Source: Hyphomicrobiaceae bacterium
Lineage (GTDB): Bacteria; Pseudomonadota; Alphaproteobacteria; Rhizobiales; Hyphomicrobiaceae
DNA: 64,000 nucleotides
Direction of reading: 5' to 3'
NCBI GenBank assembly: GCA_021775735.1
Contig: JAJFHG010000047.1
Coordinates: forward strand, 1-64,000
The position numbers and the translations under genes are program-made. Of this stretch, positions 26,200 through 34,988 are shown in pieces (position 1 is the stretch's first letter; every line of letters begins with the position of its first letter). The notes under the pieces were generated by a model. That model did not search any database. It saw nothing but the letters and a program-made list of their open reading frames with translations, and had not been told where the DNA came from.

Positions 26200-26874
26200 A
26201 TGCCTGGGGCAGACTATCGTCTGGTAATCGGAAATCTGAATACCTCAAGCTGGTCTTTGAGGCCATGGCTGGCCATGAAGCGGTTTGCTATACCGTTTGA
26301 AGAGATCAGGGTAAATCTCAGAGATACAGACCGTAAAGCCAAGATTTTTGCGCACTCGCCATCAGGGAAAGTACCTGCACTTTACGCAGGTGACTTAATG
26401 ATCTGGGACAGTCTGGCCATTCTTGAGTATCTGGCCGATCATCATCCAGATCACGCATTTTGGCCTGAATCACCCCATGCGCGGGCCATCGCTCGTAGTG
26501 CGTCAGCGGAAATGCATGCTGGTTTTGCTGCGTTGAGGCAACACTGCCCCATGGATTTTCTCAACCTCAACCCTTTGGATACCGTTGATGACACCGTAGC
26601 GCTGAATATCAAACGCATTGTGGCGTTGTGGTGTGATTGCAGACAGCGTTTTGGCGCAGACGGTGATTTTCTATTTTCTGAATTTTCGATTGCAGATGCA
26701 ATGTATGCCCCCGTTGCTTCGAGGCTGAAAACATATTTCCCAGATCTGACCAGGTTTGGCGATGACGGGACTGCATCTGCGTACATTTCTACGCTGTTTG
26801 ATATGCCTGAAATGCAGGTTTGGGGCGCTGCGGCTGCCGCCGAACAAGCCGAACTCTCCTCGGTGGCGCCATAA
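26200..26874 (+). CDS. Glutathione S-transferase family protein
   Basis: The 224-residue protein has the N-terminal thioredoxin-like domain LVIGNLNTSSWSLRPWLAMK, with Ser residues near the glutathione thiol position, PSGKVPALYAGDLMIWDSLA (cis-Pro and the SNAIL/TRATL-like DSLA), and an all-helical C-terminal domain with FSIADAMYAPVASRL. The N-terminus resembles the YfcF/zeta-like group. Its substrate is unknown. It is monocistronic and divergent from the aminopeptidase gene. Confidence 0.9.
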   Translation: MPGADYRLVIGNLNTSSWSLRPWLAMKRFAIPFEEIRVNLRDTDRKAKIFAHSPSGKVPALYAGDLMIWDSLAILEYLADHHPDHAFWPESPHARAIARSASAEMHAGFAALRQHCPMDFLNLNPLDTVDDTVALNIKRIVALWCDCRQRFGADGDFLFSEFSIADAMYAPVASRLKTYFPDLTRFGDDGTASAYISTLFDMPEMQVWGAAAAAEQAELSSVAP

Positions 26875-27023
26875 GCCTAATGGAAGCAGCTACAACTTTG
26901 AGATTTTATCACTTCTAAAAGCGGTTGCAGAGCAAACCTTAAACCTTTGTTGACGGCTGTCCCAGAATATAACGCGAGAAACACATGTCTCGCGCCGGGC
27001 ACCGGTGCGCAAAGGAGCCGACG

Positions 27024-28094
27024 ATGTCGTACAACGCTTCCCATTCACCGCGTATTTTCCGTGCGAGGGCCAAAGGTCTCTTCACTGCCATTTGTGCAGC
27101 GTTGATGACAACGGCATGTGCTGGAAGCAATGGTATCGGCGAACAATCGTTGGCAATGCTGTCTTCAGATACAAAGCCGCCTGCACAACAAGCAACGCCA
27201 ACAGGTGGTCCGGAGCTTATGAAGGCCACAGAATACTGGCGCAAAGAATATATGAAGAACCCAAAGAAAAAAGATCCAGCGTTGAACTACGCGCGCAATT
27301 TGAAAGCTTTGGGTCAAAAGCAGCAGGCCTTAAAAGTATTGCAGCTTGCATCAAGTTTTCACGCTACGGACACCGCGGTGGCGTCTGAATACGGACGCCT
27401 CGCTTTGGATCTAGACCAAGTTAGCGTTGCCAAGCGTTTGCTGTCTGTTGCTGATGATCCAACAAAACCAGATTGGCGTGTTATCTCGGCGCGCGGAACG
27501 GTATTGGCAAAAGAAGGTCAATATGGTGCCGCACAGCAGTTATATCAGCGCGCACTTCAAATATCGCCCGGTCAATCATCTGTCATGAACAACCTGGCAT
27601 TGGCAAAGATGATGAACGGTGATTCCAAATCAGCCGAAGCAATGTTGCGCCAAGCCATTAGCAAAGGTGGCCCTTATGCCTCAAAAGCGCGTCAAAACCT
27701 TGCGTTAGCGCTGGGAGTGCAAGGCAAGTACAATGAATCAACGTCAGTTGGATCGAGTGTTTTGCCAAAAGCACACGCATCTTCTAATTCTGAATACCTC
27801 AAGAGGCTGGTTAAATTGGCACCTGCCGACATCCCAGCTGCTATACCAGCGCCAGTAGCACCGCCCGCGCGGTCCTATGCGAAGGGGCCATTAACACCGG
27901 ACCAAATTATTGCGCAGGCTAAAGCAGCGTCAGGTCAAGTGACACCCACACCGACGGCCAAGCCGCAGGTTGCCAAGGTGAGCCAGAAGCTCAATCGCGG
28001 CAAAGCGAAAGCCAAGTCAGCTGTGGTTCGCACGGTTGCCAAAGCGTCTGAAGCGCAGGCTAGCGCGATGCAGTTCAAGCCATCGTCCTTTTAA
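27024..28094 (+). CDS. tadD: TPR lipoprotein, probable pilotin TadD of the Flp pilus system
   Basis: The 356-residue protein starts at ATG 27024 after AAAGGAG. Its signal peptide ends in a lipobox (ALMTTACAGS), so it is lipid-anchored. Residues about 70-250 form tetratricopeptide repeats (ALNYARNLKALGQKQQALKV, YGAAQQLYQRALQISPGQSS, NNLALAKMMNGDSKSAEAML). The last 90 residues are Pro/Ala/Lys-rich and disordered. In tad loci TadD is the outer-membrane lipoprotein that helps secretin assembly. The gene lies convergent to tadC at the end of the pilus cluster, which supports the assignment. Confidence 0.8.
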   Translation: MSYNASHSPRIFRARAKGLFTAICAALMTTACAGSNGIGEQSLAMLSSDTKPPAQQATPTGGPELMKATEYWRKEYMKNPKKKDPALNYARNLKALGQKQQALKVLQLASSFHATDTAVASEYGRLALDLDQVSVAKRLLSVADDPTKPDWRVISARGTVLAKEGQYGAAQQLYQRALQISPGQSSVMNNLALAKMMNGDSKSAEAMLRQAISKGGPYASKARQNLALALGVQGKYNESTSVGSSVLPKAHASSNSEYLKRLVKLAPADIPAAIPAPVAPPARSYAKGPLTPDQIIAQAKAASGQVTPTPTAKPQVAKVSQKLNRGKAKAKSAVVRTVAKASEAQASAMQFKPSSF

Positions 28095-28107
28095 GAGATA
28101 CGACCGG

Positions 28108-28126
28108 TCACATTCTCCCAATGTGA
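28108..28126 (+). other. Small hairpin between tadD and its terminator
   Basis: TCACATT (28108-28114) and AATGTGA (28120-28126) form a perfect 7-bp stem with a 5-base loop, 5 bases upstream of the main terminator. It may protect the 3' end of the mRNA. Confidence 0.5.
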
Positions 28127-28130
28127 TTTA

Positions 28131-28166
28131 AGGGGCTACCGTTAGACAGCGGTAGCCCCTTTTTCT
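28131..28166 (+). terminator. Rho-independent terminator after tadD
   Basis: GGGGCTACCG (28132-28141) pairs perfectly with CGGTAGCCCC (28150-28159), followed by TTTTTC. A strong stem-loop plus T-run directly downstream of the tadD stop. Confidence 0.92.
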
Positions 28167-28306
28167 TGTGCGACGCATAACGTTTTTACGTTTGTTACGG
28201 CCTGCCAAGGCAACCGTTGTGAATGTTGAGGCAAGGTTGGTTGTCTGAGTGATGAAAGTGCGGCAATCTTTCGGCTGTCACCACATGCAACGTTTGAGGA
28301 TCAAGG

Positions 28307-28657
28307 ATGGCCTATCTCGCAGCAAAAGCTTTACTCTCCGGACTTATCATTGCCATCGTGTCTGAAGTTGCCAAGCGCAGCCCTGGACTTGGCGCACTGA
28401 TCGCGTCTCTGCCGTTGATTTCTATCCTGGCCATGATTTGGCTTTGGCGTGACACATCTGATATTGCGCGGATAGCAACTCATTCTGAGGCGACGTTTTG
28501 GCTTGTTTTGCCGACATTGCCGATGTTTCTGGTTCTACCCTGGCTGTTGCGCCAAGGTACGACATTCTGGAGTGCGCTCGGTGTGTCCTGCCTGCTGACG
28601 TTTGCACTTTATCTCATTACTTTGTGGTTGTTGCCCCGGTTTGGAATTGAAATTTGA
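28307..28657 (+). CDS. DUF3147-like small membrane protein
   Basis: The 116-residue protein consists of four predicted membrane segments: an Ala/Leu/Ile-rich first span (LLSGLIIAIVSEVAK), a second with LIASLPLISILAMIWLW, a third FWLVLPTLPMFLVLPWLL and a fourth SCLLTFALYLITLWLL. The motif SEVAKRSPGLGALIASLPL is the conserved start of the DUF3147/YtjA-like family. Function unknown. It stands alone between tadD and the tad operon. Confidence 0.75.
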   Translation: MAYLAAKALLSGLIIAIVSEVAKRSPGLGALIASLPLISILAMIWLWRDTSDIARIATHSEATFWLVLPTLPMFLVLPWLLRQGTTFWSALGVSCLLTFALYLITLWLLPRFGIEI

Positions 28658-29070
28658 TTGATGGTTTAAGACGCACGATTTCGTGTAGGAAGTGACTTCT
28701 TTCATTACATGCTGTCAGCGGGCAACCAAAATTTTACATTGCTTGTCCAAAAGATCAGCAATGCGAGATCGCTCTCTTTAAGTCCGTGATGGAATGAGAC
28801 GATCTAGGTAGTGCGATTGCGCTAAACGATGATCGCAACAGGGAGATGTTTGATACTACCTAGTCCATGTCGCTAATTGGCAGCGATGTCTCCGTTCGAC
28901 GTGAAACTATCAGGTGGCGCAAGGGTGAGCACCTTGTTCAGGATCTGGTCATTCGTCTTGAATCATTTTGTCTCCAGACTATGTCTTTGCATTAATTGTA
29001 GTTTAGCTGCGTGGCACGAGCTCAGCTTGCCGTTGGCACCAAAACGATACAGGCTGGCACATTAGGGAAG

Positions 29071-29100
29071 TCCTCTTCCAAAGTTTTGGTTGGAAGAGGA
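29071..29100. repeat. Perfect 11-bp inverted repeat
   Basis: TCCTCTTCCAA (29071-29081) and TTGGAAGAGGA (29090-29100) are exact complements around an 8-base spacer. There is no T-run on either side, so it is not a standard terminator. It could be an RNA hairpin or a protein-binding site. Confidence 0.8.
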
Positions 29101-29202
29101 GAATTTCACGGCCTGTTCTAAAGACATAAGAAACATGGAAACGGTACACACGATCTGACTTACGCTTGGGTGTAATATCCATAGGCAAAAAGCTCGGCAA
29201 AC

Positions 29203-29240
29203 GAATAAAGGCCCCGGTTCCCGTTGGAAAGAACCGAGGC
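29203..29240 (-). terminator. Terminator of the tad operon (minus strand)
   Basis: Read on the minus strand, GCCTCGGTTC (29240-29231) pairs with GAACCGGGGC (29220-29211; one G-T pair), followed by CTTTATTCG. It lies about 100 bases past the tadC stop. Confidence 0.75.
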
Positions 29241-29338
29241 CTAACGCAGTACATGAACTCAAGATGCCGCAAGTGTGATGCCTAAGGGCTAGTAGACATT
29301 TAATCCAACCTGGTTTGCCACCAGTCGTTGCTTACGCC

Positions 29339-30316
29339 TTAAGTTGAACCCATGAACCGGATTGCAACAGGCCCCAAAATCACGAAAAATAGTACGGGTA
29401 GGAAAAAGATAATCATTGGAACAGTGAGTTTTGGTGGCAGCGACGCAGCTTTCTTTTCAGCTTCCGACATTCGGATGTCACGATTTTCTTTAGCCATAAC
29501 GCGTAGTGCTTGGCTCACCGGCGTACCATAGCGTTCAGACTGAATGAGTGAGGTCGCAACAGCTTTCACGCCAGCAAGGCCTGATCTCTTGCCCAGGTTT
29601 TCATATGCTTTTCTTCGATCTGAAAGATACGACAGCTCAGCTGTTGTCAGCGAAAACTCTTCTGCCATTTCCAGCGATTGGGTGGAGATCTCTTTGGCGA
29701 CTTTGCCAAATGCGGCTTCCACCGACATGCCGGATTGGACACAAATCAACAGCATGTCGAGAGCGTCAGGAAATGCGCTCTTGATTGCCGTTTGACGCTT
29801 CTGAGCCAAGTTCTCAACAAAAACGTTCGGCAAGTAGAAGCCAGCAAACGCTGCACCGATCGCCATCATGACTTTGATCATCGGTGGTGAATCGATTTTA
29901 CCAATGACAAAGAGGTAGAACAGGGCACCAGCAAACGCGATCGGCGGTACGGCAACGCGGAAAAACATGTACGCAACCAGCGGCGCCTGGCCACGCAAGC
30001 CAGCCGTTTTTAGTTTGTTGCGGACTTCTTCGTTGTCGAATTGAGATCTGAGATCCAGTCGATCAACAATTTGCTGCATAAAGCCTTTTGGCGCTTGGCG
30101 TAATTTCTTTGATTCACGTTCCGCTGCTGCCATTTCTGCAAGGCGTGCCGCACGCATTTGATCACGCTCAACAGCCATCACTTTCATGCGTTGACCCATG
30201 CGATCTTTGCTGAGAAGCGGCATGATCAGTGTCAGCACGGTTGCAAATGCGGCAACGGACGCAAGAACGGTAGCTAGAAATACTGGATTTGTAAGTGTTT
30301 CAACAATTTCGTTCAT
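29339..30316 (-). CDS. tadC: Type II secretion F-domain protein TadC
   Basis: The 325-residue inner-membrane protein of the T2SSF/GspF family is one of two platform proteins of the Flp pilus machine. It has an N-terminal span (VFLATVLASVAAFATVLTLI), two central spans, the conserved cytoplasmic PDALDMLLICVQSGMSVEAA and SERYGTPVSQALRVMA, and a C-terminal span (MIIFFLPVLFFVILGPVAI). It follows tadB by 53 bases and ends the operon. Confidence 0.93.
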   Translation of the reverse strand: MNEIVETLTNPVFLATVLASVAAFATVLTLIMPLLSKDRMGQRMKVMAVERDQMRAARLAEMAAAERESKKLRQAPKGFMQQIVDRLDLRSQFDNEEVRNKLKTAGLRGQAPLVAYMFFRVAVPPIAFAGALFYLFVIGKIDSPPMIKVMMAIGAAFAGFYLPNVFVENLAQKRQTAIKSAFPDALDMLLICVQSGMSVEAAFGKVAKEISTQSLEMAEEFSLTTAELSYLSDRRKAYENLGKRSGLAGVKAVATSLIQSERYGTPVSQALRVMAKENRDIRMSEAEKKAASLPPKLTVPMIIFFLPVLFFVILGPVAIRFMGST

Positions 30317-30369
30317 GGCGTTATCTTGATTAGCTCACGGTTGACAGACTTAACGATCAAACACTGTTT

Positions 30370-31374
30370 TTAGAACTTGAAGTTGATCATCTTGCGCATG
30401 ATAAGACAGCCAATGCCCATCCATGTCAGACCGGCACCAAGTATGAGGTTGCCGGTGAGAGTGGTGAACATCGGTGAAATGTATTCGGGCGTTGATACGT
30501 GGAGCATGAACAATACTCCGGGTGGAAGCGACGCGAGCACGGCTGCTGATGATTTAGCTTCTGCGGCCAATGCTTGAACCTTCATTTTAATTTTGAAACG
30601 TTCCCGCAAAACGGACGATAGATTACTCAGCGCTTCCGACAGGTTGCCGCCAGCTTGCTGCTGAATCGCAATCACGATTGCCAAAAATTTAACCTCTGCA
30701 AGCGGCATGCGTTGAATAAGGCGGTCAAGTGCTTCTGCAAGGGAAACACCAATGCGCTGTTGTTCAACAACTTCTTTGAATTCACCAGCAATAGGATCGG
30801 GGCTTTCACGAGAAATGATCTGCAGACATTCATTGAGTGGAAGGCCACTTTTGATGCCGCGAACAATCACGTCGATTGAGTTGGCCATTTCAGTTTGAAA
30901 TTTGAGCTGACGACGCTTGATCATTTTGTTCAAGAACCAGCGTGGCAAGCCTAAAGCACCGATGAAGCCTATGCTTCCAACCGCGATCAATTGAACAGAT
31001 GAGCTTGGAATTGCAAAGAAGCCAAGTGCTGCGCAGATCAGTCCGCAAATCACGCTGGCAATCCAAAATGATCTGGGCTCTGCCTCAAGACCTGCGCGTT
31101 GAAGACGCAATCTTAGTGTCAGCTTTGCTTTTGCTTTCTGCTGATCTTCAAGACCCTTTAGCGTTTCTGAAACGGCTTGGCGGCGGGTGGCAGCAACGTC
31201 ATCTGCAGATTTTGTTGCAATGCGCGCAGCACGGTTTTCAGTGACGCCGGATATGCGTTTTTCCGCTTTCTTCTCACCTGAGAGGTAAGGGTAAGCAAAA
31301 ACATATATCACTGTGCCGAGCGCAAGTGCGGCCAACAACGGCACGATCACGGGCACGAGTTCAGGACTAACCAT
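30370..31374 (-). CDS. tadB: Type II secretion F-domain protein TadB
   Basis: The protein of about 334 residues is the partner of TadC in the pilus inner-membrane platform. It has an N-terminal span (VIVPLLAALALGTVIYVFAY), central spans (SVICGLICAALGFFAI), the F-domain core NSIDVIVRGIKSGLPLNECL and QQQAGGNLSEALSNL, and a C-terminal span. I place the start at ATG 31374 (MVSPELVP), which has GGAG upstream and overlaps the cpaF stop by 8 bases; a longer frame to 31536 runs into cpaF and is not expected. Confidence 0.93.
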   Translation of the reverse strand: MVSPELVPVIVPLLAALALGTVIYVFAYPYLSGEKKAEKRISGVTENRAARIATKSADDVAATRRQAVSETLKGLEDQQKAKAKLTLRLRLQRAGLEAEPRSFWIASVICGLICAALGFFAIPSSSVQLIAVGSIGFIGALGLPRWFLNKMIKRRQLKFQTEMANSIDVIVRGIKSGLPLNECLQIISRESPDPIAGEFKEVVEQQRIGVSLAEALDRLIQRMPLAEVKFLAIVIAIQQQAGGNLSEALSNLSSVLRERFKIKMKVQALAAEAKSSAAVLASLPPGVLFMLHVSTPEYISPMFTTLTGNLILGAGLTWMGIGCLIMRKMINFKF

Positions 31375-32890
31375 TACTTTCTCCGAGTGGGTTGCCGTGT
31401 TCATCAAGAACTTCGGAAGCAGATAATGCTTCGGCGAGGCGACCTTCTTCATTGTAATACAATGCACGATCCCAGAATCGAGGACGTGCGATTCCCGTCG
31501 AGCGGTGGCGGCCAAGGACCCGGCCACTGTCATCATCGCCAGTTATTTCAAAAACAACGAGATTTTGCAGGGTCACAGTGTCTTCTTCCATGCCCAATAC
31601 TTCAGTGATGTGCGTAATCTTACGAGAGCCATCTCTCAAGCGCGAGGCTTGAACGATGATATCGATAGAGCCGCAAATCATTTCGCGAATGGTTTTGATT
31701 GGAAGCGAATAACCACCCATCATGATCATCGATTCCAGACGACTGAGAGCTTCGCGCGGCGTGTTTGCGTGGAGCGTACCCATTGAACCGTCGTGGCCGG
31801 TATTCATTGCCTGCAAAAGATCGAAAGCCTCAGGGCCACGAACCTCACCCACAATAATTCTTTCAGGTCTCATACGCAGACAGTTTTTGACCAAGTCGCG
31901 CATGGTAATCTCGCCTTCGCCTTCAAGGTTTGGCGGACGTGTCTCAAGGCGCACAACGTGTGGCTGCTGCAGCTGAAGTTCAGCCGAGTCTTCGCAGGTG
32001 ATGATGCGTTCTTCGTGGTCAACGCAGCCGGTTAAACAGTTGAGAAGCGTCGTTTTTCCCGAGCCAGTACCGCCAGAAATAAGAACATTACAGCGGACCC
32101 GACCAATGATTTGTAGGATGTCCTCAGCCTGCGCAGTGATCGAACCAAATTTGACAAGTTGATCAAGTGTAAGCCGGTCCTTCTTAAACTTACGAATGGT
32201 CAGCGCTGGACCATCGATTGCAAGCGGCGGGGCAATAACGTTGACACGAGAACCATCTGGAAGACGGGCGTCACAGATGGGGCTCGATTCATCAACGCGA
32301 CGACCAACCTGGCTCACAATGCGTTGGCAAATGTTCATCAACTGCTGGTTGTCAGAAAACCGGACGCCGGTTGTCTGCATTTTACCGGCAACTTCGATGT
32401 ACGTCGTGTCCGCACCATTGACCATGATGTCAGCGATGTCATCACGTGCCAACAATGGTTCCAGAGGGCCATACCCTAAAACATCATTACAAATATCTTC
32501 GAGCAATTCTTCTTGCTCTGCGATAGACATAACAACATTTTTAATCTGAATAATTTCGCTAACAATATCGCGAATTTCATCACGAGCTGCTGCTGCATCC
32601 AGTTTAGCAAGTTGAGTGAGATCGATCGTGTCGATCAGGGCGTTAAATACGGAAGTTTTAACGTCATAGTATTCTTCAGACCGCTGGCGAGCGTTGCCAG
32701 AAGATGGTGGCTGTGATGGCGGCGGTGGCGGTGGTGGCTCTGGCGGTGCTTTTGGAGCAGGCGCAGCAGATGCGCTCGCAGCAGCAGCAGGTGCAGCAGG
32801 TGCAGCCTCAGGCGCTTCAGCGGCCGGCTGTGCCGGCGCTGAAGGTTTTGGCTTTGGTGCTGATGGATCTGAGGTTCGCCGACCGAACAT
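31367..32890 (-). CDS. cpaF: Flp pilus assembly ATPase CpaF/TadA
   Basis: The 507-residue secretion ATPase powers Flp pilus extension. The first 70 residues are an Ala/Pro-rich disordered stretch including seven consecutive Pro. Then come the N-terminal domain and the ATPase core with Walker [15 protein letters not shown], an Asp box ([11 protein letters not shown]), Walker B region [17 protein letters not shown] and the His box [13 protein letters not shown]. It is translationally coupled to tadB and preceded by cpaE. Confidence 0.96.
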   Translation of the reverse strand: MFGRRTSDPSAPKPKPSAPAQPAAEAPEAAPAAPAAAASASAAPAPKAPPEPPPPPPPSQPPSSGNARQRSEEYYDVKTSVFNALIDTIDLTQLAKLDAAAARDEIRDIVSEIIQIKNVVMSIAEQEELLEDICNDVLGYGPLEPLLARDDIADIMVNGADTTYIEVAGKMQTTGVRFSDNQQLMNICQRIVSQVGRRVDESSPICDARLPDGSRVNVIAPPLAIDGPALTIRKFKKDRLTLDQLVKFGSITAQAEDILQIIGRVRCNVLISGGTGSGKTTLLNCLTGCVDHEERIITCEDSAELQLQQPHVVRLETRPPNLEGEGEITMRDLVKNCLRMRPERIIVGEVRGPEAFDLLQAMNTGHDGSMGTLHANTPREALSRLESMIMMGGYSLPIKTIREMICGSIDIIVQASRLRDGSRKITHITEVLGMEEDTVTLQNLVVFEITGDDDSGRVLGRHRSTGIARPRFWDRALYYNEEGRLAEALSASEVLDEHGNPLGESNG

Positions 32891-32903
32891 TTTAAAGGCT
32901 CCC

Positions 32904-34202
32904 TTAGCGCGTTAATTTTAGTTTTTGTAGGATTGGCGCCAATCCGGATGTTTTCTCTGGTTTGGCTTCTTTGCGATGAGCCAGCAACATGGCGAGTTCA
33001 CGAAACGTTTGTGATGCTTTTGCCTTTGCATTCAATTCCTCAATCATCTGACCATTGTTTGATGCTTGGCCAAACAATTCACTGTCGAAATCAATGACGG
33101 CTGAAGCCTCGATGCCAAGGGCTGCCTCAAAGTCTGCTTGAGGAATTTCCGGACGTTTTGCCATCGCGGACATGTTTAAAATTAGATGCGGTGTAGCATC
33201 GTTTTTTCGTGACTGCTTCAGCAGTTCAAGAATGTTCTTGGCGTTGCGTAGATTGGCAAGGTCAGGTGCAGCAGTGATAACAACTTCATCAGACTGAAGT
33301 AGTACTTGCTTAACCCATGGAGACCATGTGTGCGGCAAATCAATAGCAACGTACGGCACGCTTTGACGGACGACATCGATAACCATATCGCAGGAGTCCG
33401 GTGAAATTTCGTAATCGCGATCAAGCATGACGGGGGCTGCAAAAATCGACAAATGATCGGAGCATTTGGTTAGCAGACGGTCGAGCAAGACTTCGTCGAG
33501 TCGCTCTGGTGTTGATAACGCTTCGGCGATGCCTTGTATCGGGTCTTGGTTGAAGTCGAGACCCGTTGTGCCAAAGGCAAGATCGAGATCAGCGATCACA
33601 ACATCAGTCTTGAGAAGTTCCGACAAGATCCATGACGTGTTGTGGCAAATGGTTGAAGAACCGACGCCACCTTTAGAACCAATAAAAGAGTACACATGAC
33701 CGACCGGGGCTGCATCGGGGTCGTTATAGAGATTTGATAGGCCCTCCATGAATTGCATTGGTGCAATTGGCGCAACAAGATATTCGCTCACGCCACGTTT
33801 GAGCAATTCGCGATAGAGCAAAACATCATTGGTATGACCGATGACAACAACCTTGGTGCCAGGATCACAATATTCGGCCAGTTGATCAAGTTGGGCCAGC
33901 ATCGCGTCGCCACTTTGCATTGACTCAATGATGATGAGGTTTGGCGTCGGGCTTTCCTGGTAGTGCGTTACCGCTGCCGTTGGTCCACCCATGTGAACAC
34001 TGACATGCGCCTTGGTTAGACGACGGTCTTCGGATGCGACCTGAAGAACCTCAGCCGTTTGTTGACCCTCGCAGAACGCTTGGATCGAAATCCGCGGTAT
34101 GGGCCGGGCATTGGCTGTGCTTGCCTCATCAGCACCAGTATCAACTTGTGCATCAGGCATCGTATCTTGGTGAGCGGTCATATTCTCAGCTGCATTGCTC
34201 AT
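32904..34202 (-). CDS. cpaE: Pilus assembly/localisation ATPase CpaE (TadZ)
   Basis: The 432-residue protein has an atypical receiver-like N-terminal domain (about 70-165) and a ParA/MinD-type ATPase domain. The latter starts VYSFIGSKGGVGSSTICHN (deviant Walker A with the signature Lys) and has VVIADLDLAFGTTGLDFNQD as the Walker A' region. In Caulobacter CpaE places the pilus machine at the cell pole. The gene sits between cpaD and cpaF in the conserved order. Confidence 0.95.
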   Translation of the reverse strand: MSNAAENMTAHQDTMPDAQVDTGADEASTANARPIPRISIQAFCEGQQTAEVLQVASEDRRLTKAHVSVHMGGPTAAVTHYQESPTPNLIIIESMQSGDAMLAQLDQLAEYCDPGTKVVVIGHTNDVLLYRELLKRGVSEYLVAPIAPMQFMEGLSNLYNDPDAAPVGHVYSFIGSKGGVGSSTICHNTSWILSELLKTDVVIADLDLAFGTTGLDFNQDPIQGIAEALSTPERLDEVLLDRLLTKCSDHLSIFAAPVMLDRDYEISPDSCDMVIDVVRQSVPYVAIDLPHTWSPWVKQVLLQSDEVVITAAPDLANLRNAKNILELLKQSRKNDATPHLILNMSAMAKRPEIPQADFEAALGIEASAVIDFDSELFGQASNNGQMIEELNAKAKASQTFRELAMLLAHRKEAKPEKTSGLAPILQKLKLTR

Positions 34203-34230
34203 GGTTACGGGTCCTCAACTATCCTTCAGC

Positions 34231-34965
34231 TTATTCTTGCTCTTGTGTGTTTATGCGTTCATCAGCGCTCTTGTCAGCGCCGGTGACTTCACCCCCGATA
34301 TATTTGTTGAATGTCGTTTCACGACGATCGGAGTAACGTTCTGTTTGTGTGCGTGGGCCAAGCAGATCAGCTGGATTTGCAACCATTGCTGCAAAGTTGT
34401 GTTGACCTGCGCAGCCAAAGTTGGTGTGCGGGACATTCTGCGGGTCACGCGCAAGATTTTGTGACCAATTTCCACATTCAGGTCCTTCTGCAACATACCG
34501 CAGATACGACAGCTGGATTGGGCCGTGTTGATCATAAGAGGCTTCAACAGAAATGGATGATTGTTGGAATCCAATACCCGTTAGCAGTCTGCGGATGTCT
34601 TGGACCGCATACATGGAAGAAATTTCATTCTTGCCGCCGGTTGGTACCGAGATCACCATCTTAGAGTTTCCAGCATCGCTGGCACGTGCGCGCTGTGCAA
34701 AATTGATCACTTTCGCGCGTTGGCGTGAACCAAGACCACGCGCACCTGCAGATACAGCGACGTCTAGTGTTTGCGGTTCTTGAGATACCAAAATGGGATG
34801 ACGTTGGCTTGAATCGATCAGTGTCCAGCCTGCCACTTCGCCTTTGTAGTCATTGTGCTTACACGCGCCAAGAGTGACAGCGAGTGCTGAAACGATGAGC
34901 ACAGAGTTAAGACTGCGCCAAGCACGAAAGCGGCGGGAAGTCTTTGTGTTTGAATTAAACTTCAT
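34231..34965 (-). CDS. cpaD: Pilus assembly lipoprotein CpaD
   Basis: The protein of about 244 residues starts at ATG 34965, preceded by GGAGAG. Its signal peptide ends in a lipobox (ALAVTLGAC), then KHNDYKG. CpaD-family motifs are ISVPTGG, QHGPIQLSYLRYVAEGPECG and NFGCAGQHNFAAMVANPADL. It is an outer-membrane lipoprotein that works with the CpaC secretin. Neighbours cpaC and cpaE confirm the identity. Confidence 0.93.
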   Translation of the reverse strand: MKFNSNTKTSRRFRAWRSLNSVLIVSALAVTLGACKHNDYKGEVAGWTLIDSSQRHPILVSQEPQTLDVAVSAGARGLGSRQRAKVINFAQRARASDAGNSKMVISVPTGGKNEISSMYAVQDIRRLLTGIGFQQSSISVEASYDQHGPIQLSYLRYVAEGPECGNWSQNLARDPQNVPHTNFGCAGQHNFAAMVANPADLLGPRTQTERYSDRRETTFNKYIGGEVTGADKSADERINTQEQE

Positions 34966-34988
34966 GGTTGCTCTCCAGTGCACGCGTT

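Larger units (their letters stand above)
28658..29338. other. 681-bp region without a convincing gene
   Basis: This gap separates the DUF3147 gene from the 3' end of the tad operon. Short frames exist, but none has a ribosome-binding site and sensible composition together. It contains a perfect 11-bp inverted repeat (29071-29100) and the terminator of the tad operon (29203-29240). Nothing else recognised. Confidence 0.5.
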
